64,000 nt of DNA from Cercis canadensis (lineage: Eukaryota > Streptophyta > Magnoliopsida > Fabales > Fabaceae): NCBI GenBank assembly GCA_003255065.1, contig QAOA01006379.1, forward strand, positions 34,989-98,988, written 5' to 3'. Positions within the stretch are counted from its first letter, which is position 1. Every line of letters begins with the position of its first letter. The translations under genes and the position numbers were made by a program. The notes under the pieces are model-generated. The model searched no databases and was not told where the DNA came from. It saw nothing but the letters and a program-made list of their open reading frames with translations. Below, in pieces: positions 46,100 through 59,032 of this stretch.

Positions 46100-47469
46100 A
46101 AAAAAAAAAAAAAAAAGAATGTTAAGTTTTGTGCATGTGATGTCAAGTTGTGTGATACTTTTATGGCAATATTGTGACAATTTCAGCAGGGGTCTGACTT
46201 GGTGACATTTTGTTTCTTATTATAATATGAACATGCAGAAAGTTTTTGTTTCCTTGTTTTTAATATAGGATTCTAAATATACCATTCCCTAAAAGGTGGA
46301 ACTGGTTTTGGAATGAAAATTGTGCACATTTTGGACATCATACACAATCTTTTTTACCTTAGATGCCACACTTTACTTGTTCAGTTGGTGGAGAATGCCG
46401 ATGAGTGCATAGTCATTGGCAATGAAGTACTCTGTCATCTGCTTGAGGATTCTCAACCTCACTATGCCAACCTATAAGTACATTACTTTTTTTATAACAG
46501 AAAACCTCAACGCTTTGTGCTTCAGGATTAAACCAATCACCTTTTGTTTTGTAATTGAATATTGCAGACCACCGTAGATTGAGTCAATATTTAATTGGTT
46601 CTCCCATATGAATATGATTCAGATGCAGATGTTAATTCTATTTTTGTGTGCTGAGCCACTCGTGTTTTAATTTTACTTTCAGTAACTATGATTGGAGCTT
46701 TAACCAATTGGATACATTTTGCTTGAGATTTTCAAATGAGCTCAATTTAGGTTTACAAAATCTAGTTATGAACTCAATTCAGGAAGATCTTTCTGCACAG
46801 TTATACTGCGGAAGGAATGAATGGGATGGAATTCATTAAAGACGAGAACAACATGTATGTTATGGTCAGCAAATAATCAAGAATTTCTATTTACATACAA
46901 CTAATTATAGGGCCTAATTACATAAGCATGTACAACTAATTATAGAGCCTAATTTCGTCTATTTACAATAAATATATTTGACAATATAGTTACACATGTG
47001 ATACATATTTCTATATATATTCTTAACATGAGAAATATTGTTCAAACATCTCAAATTTATTGTATTTTGGACAATGAGGGACGTAATTCAATTTATACCT
47101 TACAATCTTAATTCGATTCATTCAAAACTTTTTTTTTTTTTGAATAGTTCAGATTCAATTAAGGCTCATAGTGTATGAAATTATATGAATTTAAATTGTA
47201 TAAATAAAGTTACTATGCTTAAAAAAAAAAAAGTTACTCCAGAATTCCCAATCACTTTGACAAGTTGAATACATTTTGCTTAAGAATTCTAGTTATCAAA
47301 ATTTCTCCTGTTTCAAAGCAAAAATAAACTGGTGCATACAAGCAACAATTACTTTAAAAACAAGAAGGTCATTAGAAATGGTAACACCAAATGTAGTAAA
47401 ATGAAAAGCTAAATCAATTTGATCATTAGCAACAGTATCATTGAATCCAGCATTCCTGAGCATCTCTAA
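46100..47469. other. No gene; diverged PPR-flank modules
   Basis: At 46375-46440 a segment (TTCAGTTGGTGGAGAATGCC) resembles the flank modules near 44150, 49615 and 59955. The rest is A/T-rich with poly-A and poly-T runs. No gene supported. Confidence 0.4.
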
Positions 47470-49572
47470 GAGTCTGTTTGAGAGTTTTTTTTAGTGGGGA
47501 AATGAGAGGAGAGGAATAAATCTCCCCTCTCCATTGTTTGGGAGTTTTTCCTTAAAAAAGGAAAGGAAACAAGAGGATGAAATTAAACCTCTAGAGTCCT
47601 TTTTTTTGTGATGTTCTCTTGTTCCTTCAAATTGGAGGGTTTGGAGAGGAAATCAGTGTTAATGACTATTATACCCCTTTACTTTTTTGAAAATTCTTCT
47701 CCCATATCCCACACAAACCCGATAATTTCCTCTCTGCTCTTCGCATCTCTCAGCTACGCCTCCACCTCTGCCTCCCTTCACTTTAGAAACAAACCCAACC
47801 TCGACGCTGTCGATCGCCATCACTAATCACCGTCACTGTCACCGTCACCCATTGCCTTCGCAGTCCACTTCCAGGTAATATTTCTTCTACCCTCAAACCC
47901 TTCTCCCCATATACATTTTCTGAAACCATCTTCCATTTTCAGGATGTCTCTTAGTGGATTCCAACTCCTCTTCAACCATGTATGGGATTCACAAAGTAGT
48001 GGGTTTCCCTTTCACGCACCTACCCCTTTGAAAATAACCCCATTAAATTAGATATCTGATCCCGTACCTTGTAGCTGTTCCACGAAATTCCTCCCCTACC
48101 TCCCTTCTTGGTAACAAAAATTGAGAGTAAATTTTTATTCCAGTGAATAAATTGATGAGGTTGTGTTTTCTTCATTTCCTCTTTCTGTGCCTAGTTCCAT
48201 TTTCTTCATTTGATATCCTATGAATTCTGCAAATGTTTGGTGCTTGATGTACTTACCATAGAGGGAAAAACCATTCTGAAGTTCAAGTAATATATAATAT
48301 GTATTCATATTAGAATTCCTGGCACGTATTGGTAATTTCACAGTAATCCCAAGTTTATCTTGTTTCATTTTGTTGTTCCTTTTACTGATTAGTTGGTAGA
48401 AAGTTTGTAGGAGATGAGTTCTGCTGGTTAAATTGGATTACAACATATTTATGATTTTACATATGATTAGTTTGTGGTACCTATGGAAAGGGTATGTGTC
48501 TTTGATGCAATTTATGTGGTGGGTGGGACCAAAATTAACTGGCTTGAAATTATGCCTTGTCTTATGTTTATGCAAATGAGTTTTAACTTGTGATAATATT
48601 TGAATTCTTTTATTGTTTGAGAAATTGCTGGAGGTTGAGCTCTATTATTATTATATCTATTTTTTTTTTTTGGTTATTTTTCCTCCAAAAAATATCTTCT
48701 GTTGGTTGATATGCCAACTGAAATTTTTGGCATTTCAATATAAAAGCCAGCTCATCTTCTGTTTACCTGGACAGGGTTGGGAGGATATCATAATCAAGCA
48801 AGAGCAGTCTGATCATGGTGGGTGAAAGCAACAAGGTCTAGATGCTAATTCATATTGAGAGAAATTCTTATGTTTTGTTGGTGGCGTAGGTCAAGAAACT
48901 TATCTAATACAGAAAATCTCTGCACATATAGGGAGACTTATATATTGAGACTATTATGCACTTTATTCTGTTACATGTCTGTTAGATCTTTTATTTGAAC
49001 TACACAAGCTTGTAAGCCCACAAGACTTTTATCTTTGATGATTTTATCACAGTAGTTGGACCAATATTGAGGGACTGTTTACATGTACTTTGTCTTATTT
49101 TGTGTTTCTCTTTTACTTCTGCATAGAATGTTAATTGAATTAGACTTTTTGTTGTTTAGTTTTGTTACCTATAAATAGTTTTTTATATATATTATTATTG
49201 TTATCAAATTACCTCAATTTGAACTTTTAATGTTATGCTTAATCATTGCTTTATAACATGTTAAGATGATTTATCATTGATTTGTTGATTAATTTAATTT
49301 TTTAGAAAAATATTTAATTTATTTTCTAGTTTTATTAATTAATTAGTTTAGAGAAAAAAAATAAGTGTATTATATTATTTAATTTTATATTAAATATGTC
49401 TATTTTAATAATAAAGGGTAAACTAGTAAAAATACTTTACAATATGAGTTTTCCTTTCATTTCCTCTCCTTTTGCTCATTTTAATCATCCAAACAAAGGA
49501 GAGGAAAATCCATTCCTTTTCTTTCCCTCCCTTTCCTCTCCTCTCCCCTCCAAAAAAACTCTCACACAGACC
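47470..49572. mobile_element. Terminal-inverted-repeat element, about 2.1 kb
   Basis: The left end AGTCTGTTTGAGAGTTTTTT matches the reverse complement of the right end (GGTCTGTGTGAGAGTTTTTT), and both continue into GGAGAGGA-rich sequence, an inverted repeat of about 60 bases. Flanks CTCTAAG and CTTAAAG could be a decayed 8-bp duplication, as in hAT elements. The inside has no transposase. At 47700-47880 it carries a CT-rich stretch that looks like a 5' leader of a gene, possibly captured. Confidence 0.6.
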
Positions 49573-50041
49573 TTAAAGGTATATCACACGGTTTTTGAAC
49601 TTTATAGTGCTACATTTTGTTTTCAATTGGTGAAGAATATTGATGAGTGTATAGTGAAGCATAGTGAAGCGTTCTCTATGTCAAAGGACTAGTATACTTG
49701 ATAATTGTTTCTTTGTTTTTTTAAGTTGGAATTTGAGATTAAGAAAAAAAAATTAAGAGAGAGCAATTTTTTTTTTTTTTAAAGACATTTGCATTTACCT
49801 TTTACAAAAAGTGAGATTTTTTTTTAGTAATGCTAACTACATATTTATCCAAAGGTAATTGTAAGTCCACCTTAATTTGCAACAAATTTTCCAAGAAAAA
49901 ATTTGACTACCTAATTTTTTTTTTTTATTGGCTAATTGCATCTACAACATTAATCTACTTTCTATTGCTTCCTTGTTGCCTTCTTCCAACTTAAACAAGT
50001 GTGCCCAACTGATGCAAAAAAAAAAAATCTCAAGTAAACTC
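49573..50041. other. Spacer between two DNA transposons
   Basis: It holds a PPR-flank module at about 49610-49690 and several poly-A/T runs. No gene is visible. Confidence 0.4.
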
Positions 50042-50050
50042 CCTTAAATA

Positions 50051-50275
50051 GACTAAAACACTATTTTCATCCCTCACTGCAAAATTTTTCCAATTAAGTC
50101 CCTCAATTATGAAATTCACTTCAATAAAATCCCTCTGTCTAACTTCCGCTAAGTGCACTGACGAAAATGCTGATGTGGCAATGAAAGGATGATGTGTCCC
50201 AAGTTAAATGCCACGTGGCCAACATGTGTGGAGACCCATTGTTGACTGGGCAGAACGAGGTTGTTTTGACCCAAG
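50051..50275 (+). repeat. MULE left terminal inverted repeat
   Basis: It begins GACTAAAACACTATTTTCAT and matches the reverse complement of the right end through GTGTGGAGACCCATT. Compared with the right end, about 20 bases after CCCTCACT are missing. Confidence 0.85.
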
Positions 50276-50419
50276 CTAAATCCCCATGAAAGCATCATCT
50301 TCTCCATTGCAGGCTGCGTGCATTCTGAAGCAGCCGAAGGAGGGAGGATTTTTCAAGTGTTGCATTCTGAAGCTTCAATCTACACCTTCAAGGTTTACAT
50401 TTTATCTCGAAATAGAAGA

Positions 50420-50805
50420 ATGGGTGGTGCTAGGGAATCATTTTTAGGTCATTCTTCATCTTCAAGTGCTGCTGGTCATGGGAAGCTATGTGAGCATGGG
50501 TTACCTTCTGTTTTGCTGAAATCGCACACAAGAGCTAATCTAGGTAGGCCATTTCTGAGTGTCCATTGTACAAGATGACTGATTTGAGGTGTAAATTTTT
50601 TGAATGGGCAGATGGGTGCCAATCATCAAACCATGTCAAGGTTTCTGCCATGGAAGAGATTGCGTGTAGAGTGGATTGCTTGGAGTGTCTTAAGGAAAAA
50701 GTCATGGCTTTGGAGGAGTTTAAGTTGAAGATAAAGATTGATTTGAAGAAAATGAAGTCCATTGCTATTGAACAGGATAAGACAATAGAAAAGGAAAAGT
50801 GTTAG
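50420..50805 (+). pseudogene. GRF zinc-finger ORF carried by the MULE
   Basis: From ATG 50420 a Ser-rich start leads to CEHGLPSVLLKSHTRANLGR and then, after a frameshift at about 50567, YKMTDLRCKFFEWADG. Together these give the GRF zinc-finger order: C-x-H-G, T-x-x-N-x-G-R-x-F, C, and C-x-F-F-x-W-A-D. The third Cys is in VHC just before the frameshift. A basic coiled-coil-like helix ends the protein (KLKIKIDLKKMKSIAIEQDK). GRF fingers bind single-stranded DNA or RNA. Its direction is opposite to the transposase, as in two-gene MULEs. Confidence 0.75.
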
Positions 50806-51553
50806 GTTACGGTGTTAGGGGAAATGCTTGTTTTGAGTTGGATTGCATTTCGTTTTCATGTCATTTAGTTTAAATTGTTTGTATCATATTGTTATGCTTT
50901 TTCAATATTAATGGTGTATCATATTTCAAATATTGATGTTGAAAAGTTCCATATGGTGAGAAGTGGTTATTGTTTATGGTTGTGTTCATTGCTTTCTCCC
51001 CCTTGTTGTGAATAAATCAAATTTATCTATATTTTGCTATTTTGTTCTGTGCAATTCCAAGTGAGAGGGAGAGAGACATAACTCTTGCAATCCTCAAGGT
51101 ACACACTTAATACATATATGATCATGGCCCATTGTCTAGGATGTATGTGTGTACTATTGGTACATGTAATTTAAGCTATTTTTTGATTTCATTTGTCTGT
51201 ATCTTGCATTGATATATGTCCACTAAAACAATTGATATTCAACCACTAAAATAATTGTTAGAACAAGAATAAAAGAAGAAAAAACATGAAATAGTACACA
51301 AAAAATCTCCTGAATGTGAACATTCCTTTTGCATTGATTATGACAAATGTTGGATTACATAATCTCCAGTTGACCTCCAAAAATCAATAATGTTCATTCA
51401 ATAATTACCAAAATGTACAAGAATATTCATTCAATAATTACCAATCTCCTCTTCACAAAACCTCTAAGTAATTACCAAAATGTAACAAAATTCCAAAATG
51501 TAACAAGATTCCAAAATGTAACAAAAAACAAAAATGACACTAGAAAATCAGAA
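50806..51553. other. Spacer between the convergent MULE genes
   Basis: No gene. It should hold the 3' ends of the GRF ORF and of the transposase gene. Near 51380-51530 the phrase ACCAAAATGTA is repeated several times. Confidence 0.5.
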
Positions 51554-54500
51554 TCAATCTTTTGATGCCCTCTTTGCACTACCCCGAGTCCTCTTTCCTA
51601 TTGGCCCACTTCCAGTTGCACTTAGCTCAATCCTTGCATTACTTGGCCCATTTGCACTTTGTACAATCTCTTATGACCCATGGACATAGAATTGAAGGCT
51701 CTTTTCACTCTTTCACTAGCTGTCGCAAGTGTTTGCCTCGTAATGGGTCTGCACATTCAGAAGCAGGAAAACAAATATACATTATAAGGGTAGTGGCATG
51801 AAAATAAAGACAAAAAAAAAAAAATAGGTCAACCCTAAAAGACCTCACTTGTTGGCTACTGTCCACTGTAGTAGCACAAGAGCCTTCACCAAGATGCCTC
51901 TCTGCTACAACATTCGAAGTCCCACCAGCTGCTGCATCCATCCCTTGTGTTGTAGATCTACTTGATGTCTAATTATACATGATGAAATAGATGTCAAATT
52001 TAGAGAACTAGAAGCATGGAAATTAAGGTATGATATTCAACTGAATTTACCTTTAATTTTTTAATTGTTTCAACAGGAGGCCCCTTGCAATTCCTCTTAT
52101 TGTGTCTATCTTTGCCACATTTAGAGCATGTATGCACCAATCTTCTCTTCATCTTGTATAGAATATGAGGTTGTTGTTGTTCTTATGCTTGTTGTTTTTC
52201 TTCATTCTCTACATGATTCTTCTTCCTCTGAGTTTTAGGTCTGCCAGCTGGTCTTCTCAATAGTGGTGGCTCCACCGGATCAAGTCTTGTAGATGGCCAC
52301 AAATTTCTCCAATTTACAACAGCCATGAATGGTGTGTATGCAGCCCTAAATGCATAAATCCTCAAGTATGGATGTACAAATATGTCCACCTATTCATGGT
52401 GCCAAGAAATAGCACAAATGACATGCACACAGAGAACACCAATAAGATCCTACACTCTACAGCTGTATGTCCCTTCTTTGATATTCACCACATATCTAGT
52501 GTGTGAATCAACTGATATCTGAAATTGAGCTTCGTTTGGGTCCCCTATCCAATGAGGTAACCACTACCTACTGTCCCACATAAGTGTTGAAATTAAGTAC
52601 TTAACCTTAGGACAAATTTGCTCATTAAATCTGCTCACCTTCTTTCTGTTATCAGTCATTTTGTTCATTATGTAAAGCCTAACGTCTTCCAACATTGACA
52701 CAATATACTTACCCCTTGCCACTAGAAGCTTTCTGTTGAATTGCTCACACATATTGTTGGTCAAGACTTGGCTCTTTGAATACGTGCTAAATCCAGCTCT
52801 ACTCCACATCTTTGGGTTAATCTTGTTTAGATAATCCCAAGCATGAAAGTTGAAATCCTTGAGCTTCTGCATATTTTCATTGAAACTCTTCATGGTTGTA
52901 GGTCTTGCACATCCCACATCATATCTTTGTATTGTTTCCCTTTGAAATTTCTAGCAAAATTGGTGTAGATATACCTGACACAATATATGTGTTCTACTTC
53001 TGGCATTATACTGTCAAATGTAGGAATCAAGCCATGCACATAAACATAAGACAATAGATATCCCTTAATATTAGAAGGATAGATACCCATTTAAATATTA
53101 GAAATGACAATAATATTACAAGGACAGATTGGTTACCTTTTGTCTGTCACTTATGAATGTCCATCTACGATCTCTTCCAATATCGTCAAATAATAAGGTA
53201 AGGAACTAAGTCCATGTTTCCTTTGTCTCTCTGCCAACTACTACCATTGCAATTGGGAAGAACCTGTTGTTACCATCTTGTCCAACAGGAGCCAGTAGAA
53301 CACCCCCATAACACCCTTTCAGAAATGCCCCATCTACTCAAATCATGGGCCTGCAACCAGCTAAGAATCCTTCCTTATAAGCATCAAAACATATGTAAAT
53401 ACTACCAAAAGTAGGCATCAGCGAGAGTTGCGGCCTGTTGACAACTAACAGAATAGTGTTCTTATTGTTAAAGTTCTTTAACTCTTGACAATAATCCCAC
53501 AGCCAAGCATATTGCTCCCTTTCACTTCCTTCCATGATATGTCTTGCCTTCATCCATGCTCTATATGCCTTGGCTACAATCACGTTCATGACGTATGTGT
53601 TCCTAATGTGATTGATAACATCACATCATGTTAGCCTTGTAACTGTTCTGAGGAAATCAACCAACTTGTCACCTAGCCACTTAGAACTAGTTTGTGGTAT
53701 CTTCAATGACCTAGAACAGTTATGGTTTGGATTGAAGGTCTTCACTTGAAAGGACTGAATATCTTTGGCCTAGCTGCATAAGATCTCCCATGGACAACCA
53801 TTTTTACACTTCACCCTACACCTTATTGCATCATTCTTCACAAATTTTACCTGTCTTCCTTCATGCTTGTATAGTCTATCATTACTTGCTGAAAGCTAGC
53901 CATGTTCTTGAACACCATCCCAACTTCAAATGTAACACTCCCATAAGAGGAATTTTCATTAAACTCGGACCATTTCATCTTCCTTTTATCACCATCATCT
54001 TCATTAGAATCTGCACAGCTAATCAAGTCTTCACTCTCATACTTATCGTCACCTTCAAATGGATGACCTTCTACCCCATCTTCTGCTTCATCACTAACAA
54101 CATCAGTCCCCATGTAGTGAACATCACATCCTGGCTTCCACTCTGTGTACATCTCAAACAAGTCATCATCACATTCATCAGAGGTACTTTCTTCCACAAC
54201 ATATGCCTCATCCTCACTATCTTCATCAATGTCTTCATCGTACAACATATATTCATCCTCTGAAAGCCCTGGTTCACCATTTGTCAAAATGTATACTTCT
54301 TCTGAGTCCATGCTTTCATGCTCTGTATGCCCTGGTTGATCATGTGTTTGCAGGTCTTCTTCTTCTGTCTCAACATTGTCTTCCTCTACACGTGGCATAT
54401 CTTGTGCCTCTGTGTGCTCTGGTTCATCATGTGTCTACAAGTCTTCTTCTTTTGTCTGCCCTTGTTCTTCCTCAGTGTGCCTAATCTTTTCATCTGCATG

Positions 54501-54909
54501 CCTTTCTTCTTTTGTCTCAATATTTACTTCCTCTGCATGTGCCTTATCTTGTGCCTCTGTGTGCCTACTGTCCTCAATAACATGAACTAACTTTGCCTCA
54601 ACAACATTGTGCTCAACATACATTAATCACTTCCTCACTAGTTATATTTGCTACCATGTCTAATGTATCTACATCCTTCCTTAAAACCCTCAAACCAGTA
54701 GCAAGGTCAAGCCCAGGGATTTGATACCATAATTCACTATAACTCATATACCCCAATTTTTTAAGGAAGTCCCATAATACAGGCAATAAAAATCTGTTTG
54801 GATCGCAGTAATCTCATTGGCTTTTAGTCCCCCCAACATAAGCCACATTCAGAGTCTTCTTAAAAAATCCCCCATGATGAAGACACACACTAAATGGGAT
54901 AAATGTCAT
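51554..54909 (-). pseudogene. MULE transposase (MURA type), degraded
   Basis: Domains read right to left. N-terminal domain from about 54909 (FIPFSVCLHHGGFF, then YVGG and ELWYQIPGLDLATGL). An acidic repeat region (54623-53960; EEDLQTHDQPGHTE and variants). A DNA-binding part (VKNDAIRCRVKCKNGCPWEI). The catalytic domain: GCRPMI-stop-VDGAFLKGCYGG near 53330 with the first Asp, FISDRQK near 53150 with the second, and TNNMCEQFNRKLLVARGKY near 52730 with the Glu. A SWIM-like part, an AT-hook-like RRPAGRPKTQRKK and a CSKCGKDRHNKRNC zinc knuckle (about 52110) follow. Probable introns divide the last part (51840-51970, 51554-51760). Several TAG/TGA codons replace probable Gln, Arg or Trp. Confidence 0.85.
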
Positions 54910-56377
54910 TCTGTTATCAAAAAACAAATACAAATTTCAAGCTTAATTACCAATAAAATACTAAAAATGTAACTAGCTTCCAATAAAATATAGAATAGAA
55001 AGAGTACACAACATATAAGCACAACAGAACAGACTTATTAGCACATCAGACTTATAACCCAACAAAAGCACAACACAAGAGACAAATAACCTTATAACCC
55101 AATAATACAGACAACATATCACAAAATACACAACACAGAAAATACTCATGATGTTGCAAAGAGTTTCTTCCAACTTTCATACACCTAAGGTCACCTTCAA
55201 ATAACAGGCTTACAAATGTAATACAACAGAACAAACTTATTGCTTGTCACTTATAACCCAACAGAAGCACAACACTTAATTATAGCAAAGACTTTCTTCC
55301 CACTTTCATACACCTAATGTCACCTTCAAATAACAGGCTTACAAATGTTTTAATTATTTTTTTAACCACTTACAGAGACAAATAAGGGATAAGTGGGAAA
55401 AAGAAGTCTTCTAATACCAAGTCACTTTATTTTCTAAACAGACATATATAAATTACCGATTGCAGTGATAAAACACATTTTTTGCCTACGGTTCAAGAAC
55501 TCAGAGAGTAAGAGAGAGAGACAGAGAATGCAAGAACAAATAACAAGGTGTCACTAAAACAAAAGCCTGTCACATGGTGGAAAATAATCAAAATGCCCAT
55601 TCTCTGAAAGGGACAAAATAGAAAACATACACTCAAATTCAACAGCAGAAAACATACACATATTTTTTTTTTCAAAACCAGACCCACCAAAATTGAGAAC
55701 ACAATTGACTAGCAATGACATCAAACCACGTACCTTTAAATGACAAAATCAGACACTTCAACAACAATAAAAAATATTATAGTAATACAAGAAACACGTG
55801 AAATGGACCACCATTACATCAAAATTCAACTTTTCTAACACTAATTCATGGCACTGAGGGACCACCATTAACATACACCAAACACAATAACGACAGAACA
55901 ACACAAAATTAAAAGAAAAACAATTAACTCATGCAGGACCACCATGTACCAATTATCTCAACAAAACAGAATCACAGGACCCACATCGCATGCACGACCA
56001 TCATATAAGGTATCTCAGAATAAATTATTTAACCAAATAGAAAAATAGGCAAAATAGTTTTAGAAGACACTAACCTGAACACTGAATCACTATTTCCTTT
56101 CCAAAAATTAGGAAAATCAATAGCCCAACCTCTCTGGTCTTCTCAATACGATGGCTTCTGCAACCGATTGTTAGGGTTTTCCTTTCCGAAACGCAACACT
56201 TTTCCAAAAATTACAAAACTCAATCGCCCAAACCCCACCTTTGATATGCGAAAGGCTTGGGATAAATTTCACCAATTTCCACCCTGAATCGTTACAATTC
56301 TTCAGCAAACAATCTTAAATGGTGCTCGGTGCTCGATGGAAAGAAGGAGATTATGGCTTCTTTTCTTTAAAATTAAA
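54910..56377 (-). other. 5' leader region of the MULE transposase gene
   Basis: No gene. A segment of about 110 bases is repeated (around 55030-55220 and 55245-55350; shared CACCTTCAAATAACAGGCTT). It lies between the right terminal repeat and the start of the transposase and should contain its promoter. Confidence 0.5.
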
Positions 56378-56861
56378 ACGACGTCGTCCTCGTTCTGTCC
56401 TAGTCAGCGAATGGGTCTCCACACATGCTAGCCACGTGACATTTAACTTGGGACACATCACCCTTTCACTGCCACATCAACATTTCTGTCAGTGCACTTA
56501 GCGGAAGTTAGACAGAGGGATTTTATTGAAGCAAATTTCATAATTGAGGGACTTAATTAGAAAATTTTTGTAGTGAGGGACGAAATTGACTGACCCCCTT
56601 AAGTGANACGACGTCGTCCTCGTTCTGTCCTAGTCAGCGAATGGGTCTCCACACATGCTAGCCACGTGACATTTAACTTGGGACACATCACCCTTTCACT
56701 GCCACATCAACATTTCCGTCAGTGCACTTAGCGGAAGTTAGACAGAGGGATTTTATTGAAGCAAATTTCATAATTGAGGGACTTAATTAAAAAATTTTTG
56801 TAGTGAGGGACGAAATTGACATGACCCCCTTAAGTGAGGGACAAAAATAGTGTTTTAGTCC
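56378..56861 (-). repeat. MULE right terminal inverted repeat, duplicated at an N
   Basis: ACGACGTCGTCCTCGTTCTG starts at both 56378 and 56608, with the single N at 56607. The two copies of about 229 bases differ at few positions. Only the second copy reaches the true end (GTGTTTTAGTC). Confidence 0.85.
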
Positions 56862-56870
56862 CCTTAAATA

Positions 56871-57358
56871 TAACTTTTAGTTAACATCTAAAAAAGAAAA
56901 TTTTTAAGTTCAATTCTTTTCACATAATAATATTTTGTAAAATGTGCAATATTATTCTATTAAGATTTTATATGGTAATTGTTGTGTCATACTATCAAAA
57001 TAATTGTTTCATATAATTACTCTATAATTCTCCCCCTATTTTTCTTAAATTTATTTTATCACTTCACTTCAATAAGAGTAACACTCTATATACAATTATT
57101 TTTCTCATCCTTTTTTTTTTTTATTGTTATTATGGTTATGGGCTCAGTAGATTTCCAATTTCAGAGGGTAAAGGTGCTGGCTTGAGTGACTAATCCAGTT
57201 AACCTACTAAGGTTTTGGAGCCCGATCTAAATTAGGTTGAGACTGTTATTCTCGTTTTCTATACAACAAGGATCCTGCTAATTGCAACTATTCCACAGAA
57301 AGAGGCAACAAAAGAACGCTACACAATCGAGAATCTTGTTAAACTTGGGAAGACCCAG
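56871..57358. other. Upstream of the PPR pseudogene
   Basis: No gene. It is A/T-rich, with a T-rich run at 57111-57122, and may contain the promoter and leader of the PPR locus. Confidence 0.4.
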
Positions 57359-59032
57359 ATGAAGATGTTGACTCTTCCAAGGTATGCCATCCTCAAATTC
57401 CCTCCCTTTCTCACAAAGTCTAATTTGCTTATTTATTCTGACCATCTGAGGCTATATACTCATTCTCACTCTCTACCACCTAATGCTGCCAAATTTTCTG
57501 GATTTCATAACATTGATGATGCTGTTGCTTCATTTAACACTATGCTGGGTATGCATCGTCCACCTTCCATAGTGGAGTTTAATAAGATTTTGGGGTCAAT
57601 ATTGAAGATGAAATATTATCCCACTGCTATCTCACTTTATACACAATTGGAATTGAGGGGAATCAGGCCATCCATAGTTACTTTGAACATCTTGATGAAT
57701 GGTTACTGCCACTTGGGTCATATTGCTTTTTCTTTCTCTGTATTAGGAAAGATTATCAAGAGTGGTTATGAACCAGATATCATAACTTTGATAACTCTAA
57801 TAAGGGGTTTGTGTCTATGTGGGGAGGTTAATAAAGCACTTGATTTCCATGACAGCCTATTGGGCAAAGGATTTCGTTTTGATGAAGTTACTTAACACCT
57901 TAACCAATGGGCTATGTAAAATAGGAAGAACAAGTGCTGTCATTAAATTGCTGAGAAAGTTGGAGGGAGTCGAGGGACAAGTGCCTAAGCCTAATGCAGT
58001 AATGTACAACACAATAATTGATGGCCTGTTCAAACTAGGACATGTAACTGAGGCACGTGATTTATTGTCCGAGGAATTTCCCCTAATGTTATCATTTACA
58101 ATTCTCTAATTCATGGTTTCTGCACTGTTGGTCAAGAGGAAGAAGCTACTAAGTTACTAAATGAAATGGTTAAAAAAAAAAAAAATTAACCCAAATTTTC
58201 ATACCTTTAGTATACTGGTTGATGCATTATGTAAAGAAGGAAAGGTCAAAGAAGCTCCAGATATGTTTGATATGGTCATGGAAAGAGGTCAAGAACCGAA
58301 CATTGTTATTTTCAATTCTTTCATGGATGGGTATTGTTTATGCAATAATGTGAATAAGGCCAAAGAAGTTTTTGATGAGATGGTTGAAAGAGGTCTGGCA
58401 CCTGATGTTATCATTATAGCATCTTGATTAATGGATATTGCAAGAACGATAGGGTGGATGAAGCCATGGCTCTCTTGAAAGAAATGAATGCGAAAAATTT
58501 AGCTCCTGATACAGTAACTTACTGCTTTGTTATTGATGGCTTGTGCAAGTCAGGGAGAATCTCATATGTTTGGGAGCTTGTTGATGAGATGCATGATCGC
58601 AGTTAACCACCTGATGTAGTCACCTATACCATCTTGTTACATGCTCTTTTCAAAAATCGGCATCTTGACAGGGCAATTGAATTATTTCAGAAAATTGTTA
58701 ACCAAGGAATTTGTCCTGATATATACACATACAATGTACTTATTGATGGCTTGTGCAAAGGTGGAAGACTAAAGACTGCACAAGAGATTTTTCAGCATCT
58801 TTTGATTAAAGGCTTTCATCCTCATGTCCAGACATATAATGTTATGATTAGTGGGCTTTGTAAAGAGGGATTAACTGATGAAGCAATGACCTTACTTTCA
58901 AAAATGGATGACAATGATTGTCATCCTGATGCTGTAACTTTTGAAATAATAATTCAAGCTCTGTTCGGAAAGAACGAGAATGATAAGGCGGAAAAGTTTG
59001 TTTGTGAAATGGTAGCTAGAAGCCTAGTATAA
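57359..59032 (+). pseudogene. Rf-like P-class PPR gene, copy B, broken
   Basis: The start ATG 57359 (57362 in frame reads MLTLPRYAIL) gives a basic, Ser/Leu-rich leader as in mitochondrial targeting. The pre-repeat phrase DDAVASFNTMLGMHRPPSI is typical of Restorer-of-fertility-like proteins. About 14 PPR repeats follow, e.g. VTLNILMNGYCHLGHI, FHTFSILVDALCKEGKV, IYTYNVLIDGLCKGGRL and VQTYNVMISGLCKEGL. Breaks: frameshifts near 57885, 58080, 58180 (an A run) and 58420, and a stop at 58604 where Gln fits. Without them length would be about 555 residues, slightly short for the family. It aligns with copy A at 42510-43116 in its last repeats. Confidence 0.88.

Larger units (their letters stand above)
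50051..56861 (-). mobile_element. Mutator-like element (MULE), 6.8 kb
   Basis: A 9-bp direct repeat CCTTAAATA stands at 50042-50050 and 56862-56870, the target size of MULEs. The ends are long inverted repeats of about 230 bases starting GACTAAAACACTATTTT, with shared inner blocks such as AATCCCTCTGTCTAACTTCC and GATGTGTCCCAAGTTAAATG. A transposase gene lies on the minus strand and a GRF zinc-finger ORF on the plus strand. The right repeat holds 229 bases twice around an N at 56607, which overstates the size by about 230. Stops in both genes make it non-autonomous now. Confidence 0.9.

Noticed and set aside
53790..54590. Plus-strand Ser/Cys/Leu-rich frames of 64-157 residues
   Set aside because: They are the antisense of the acidic transposase region on the minus strand.
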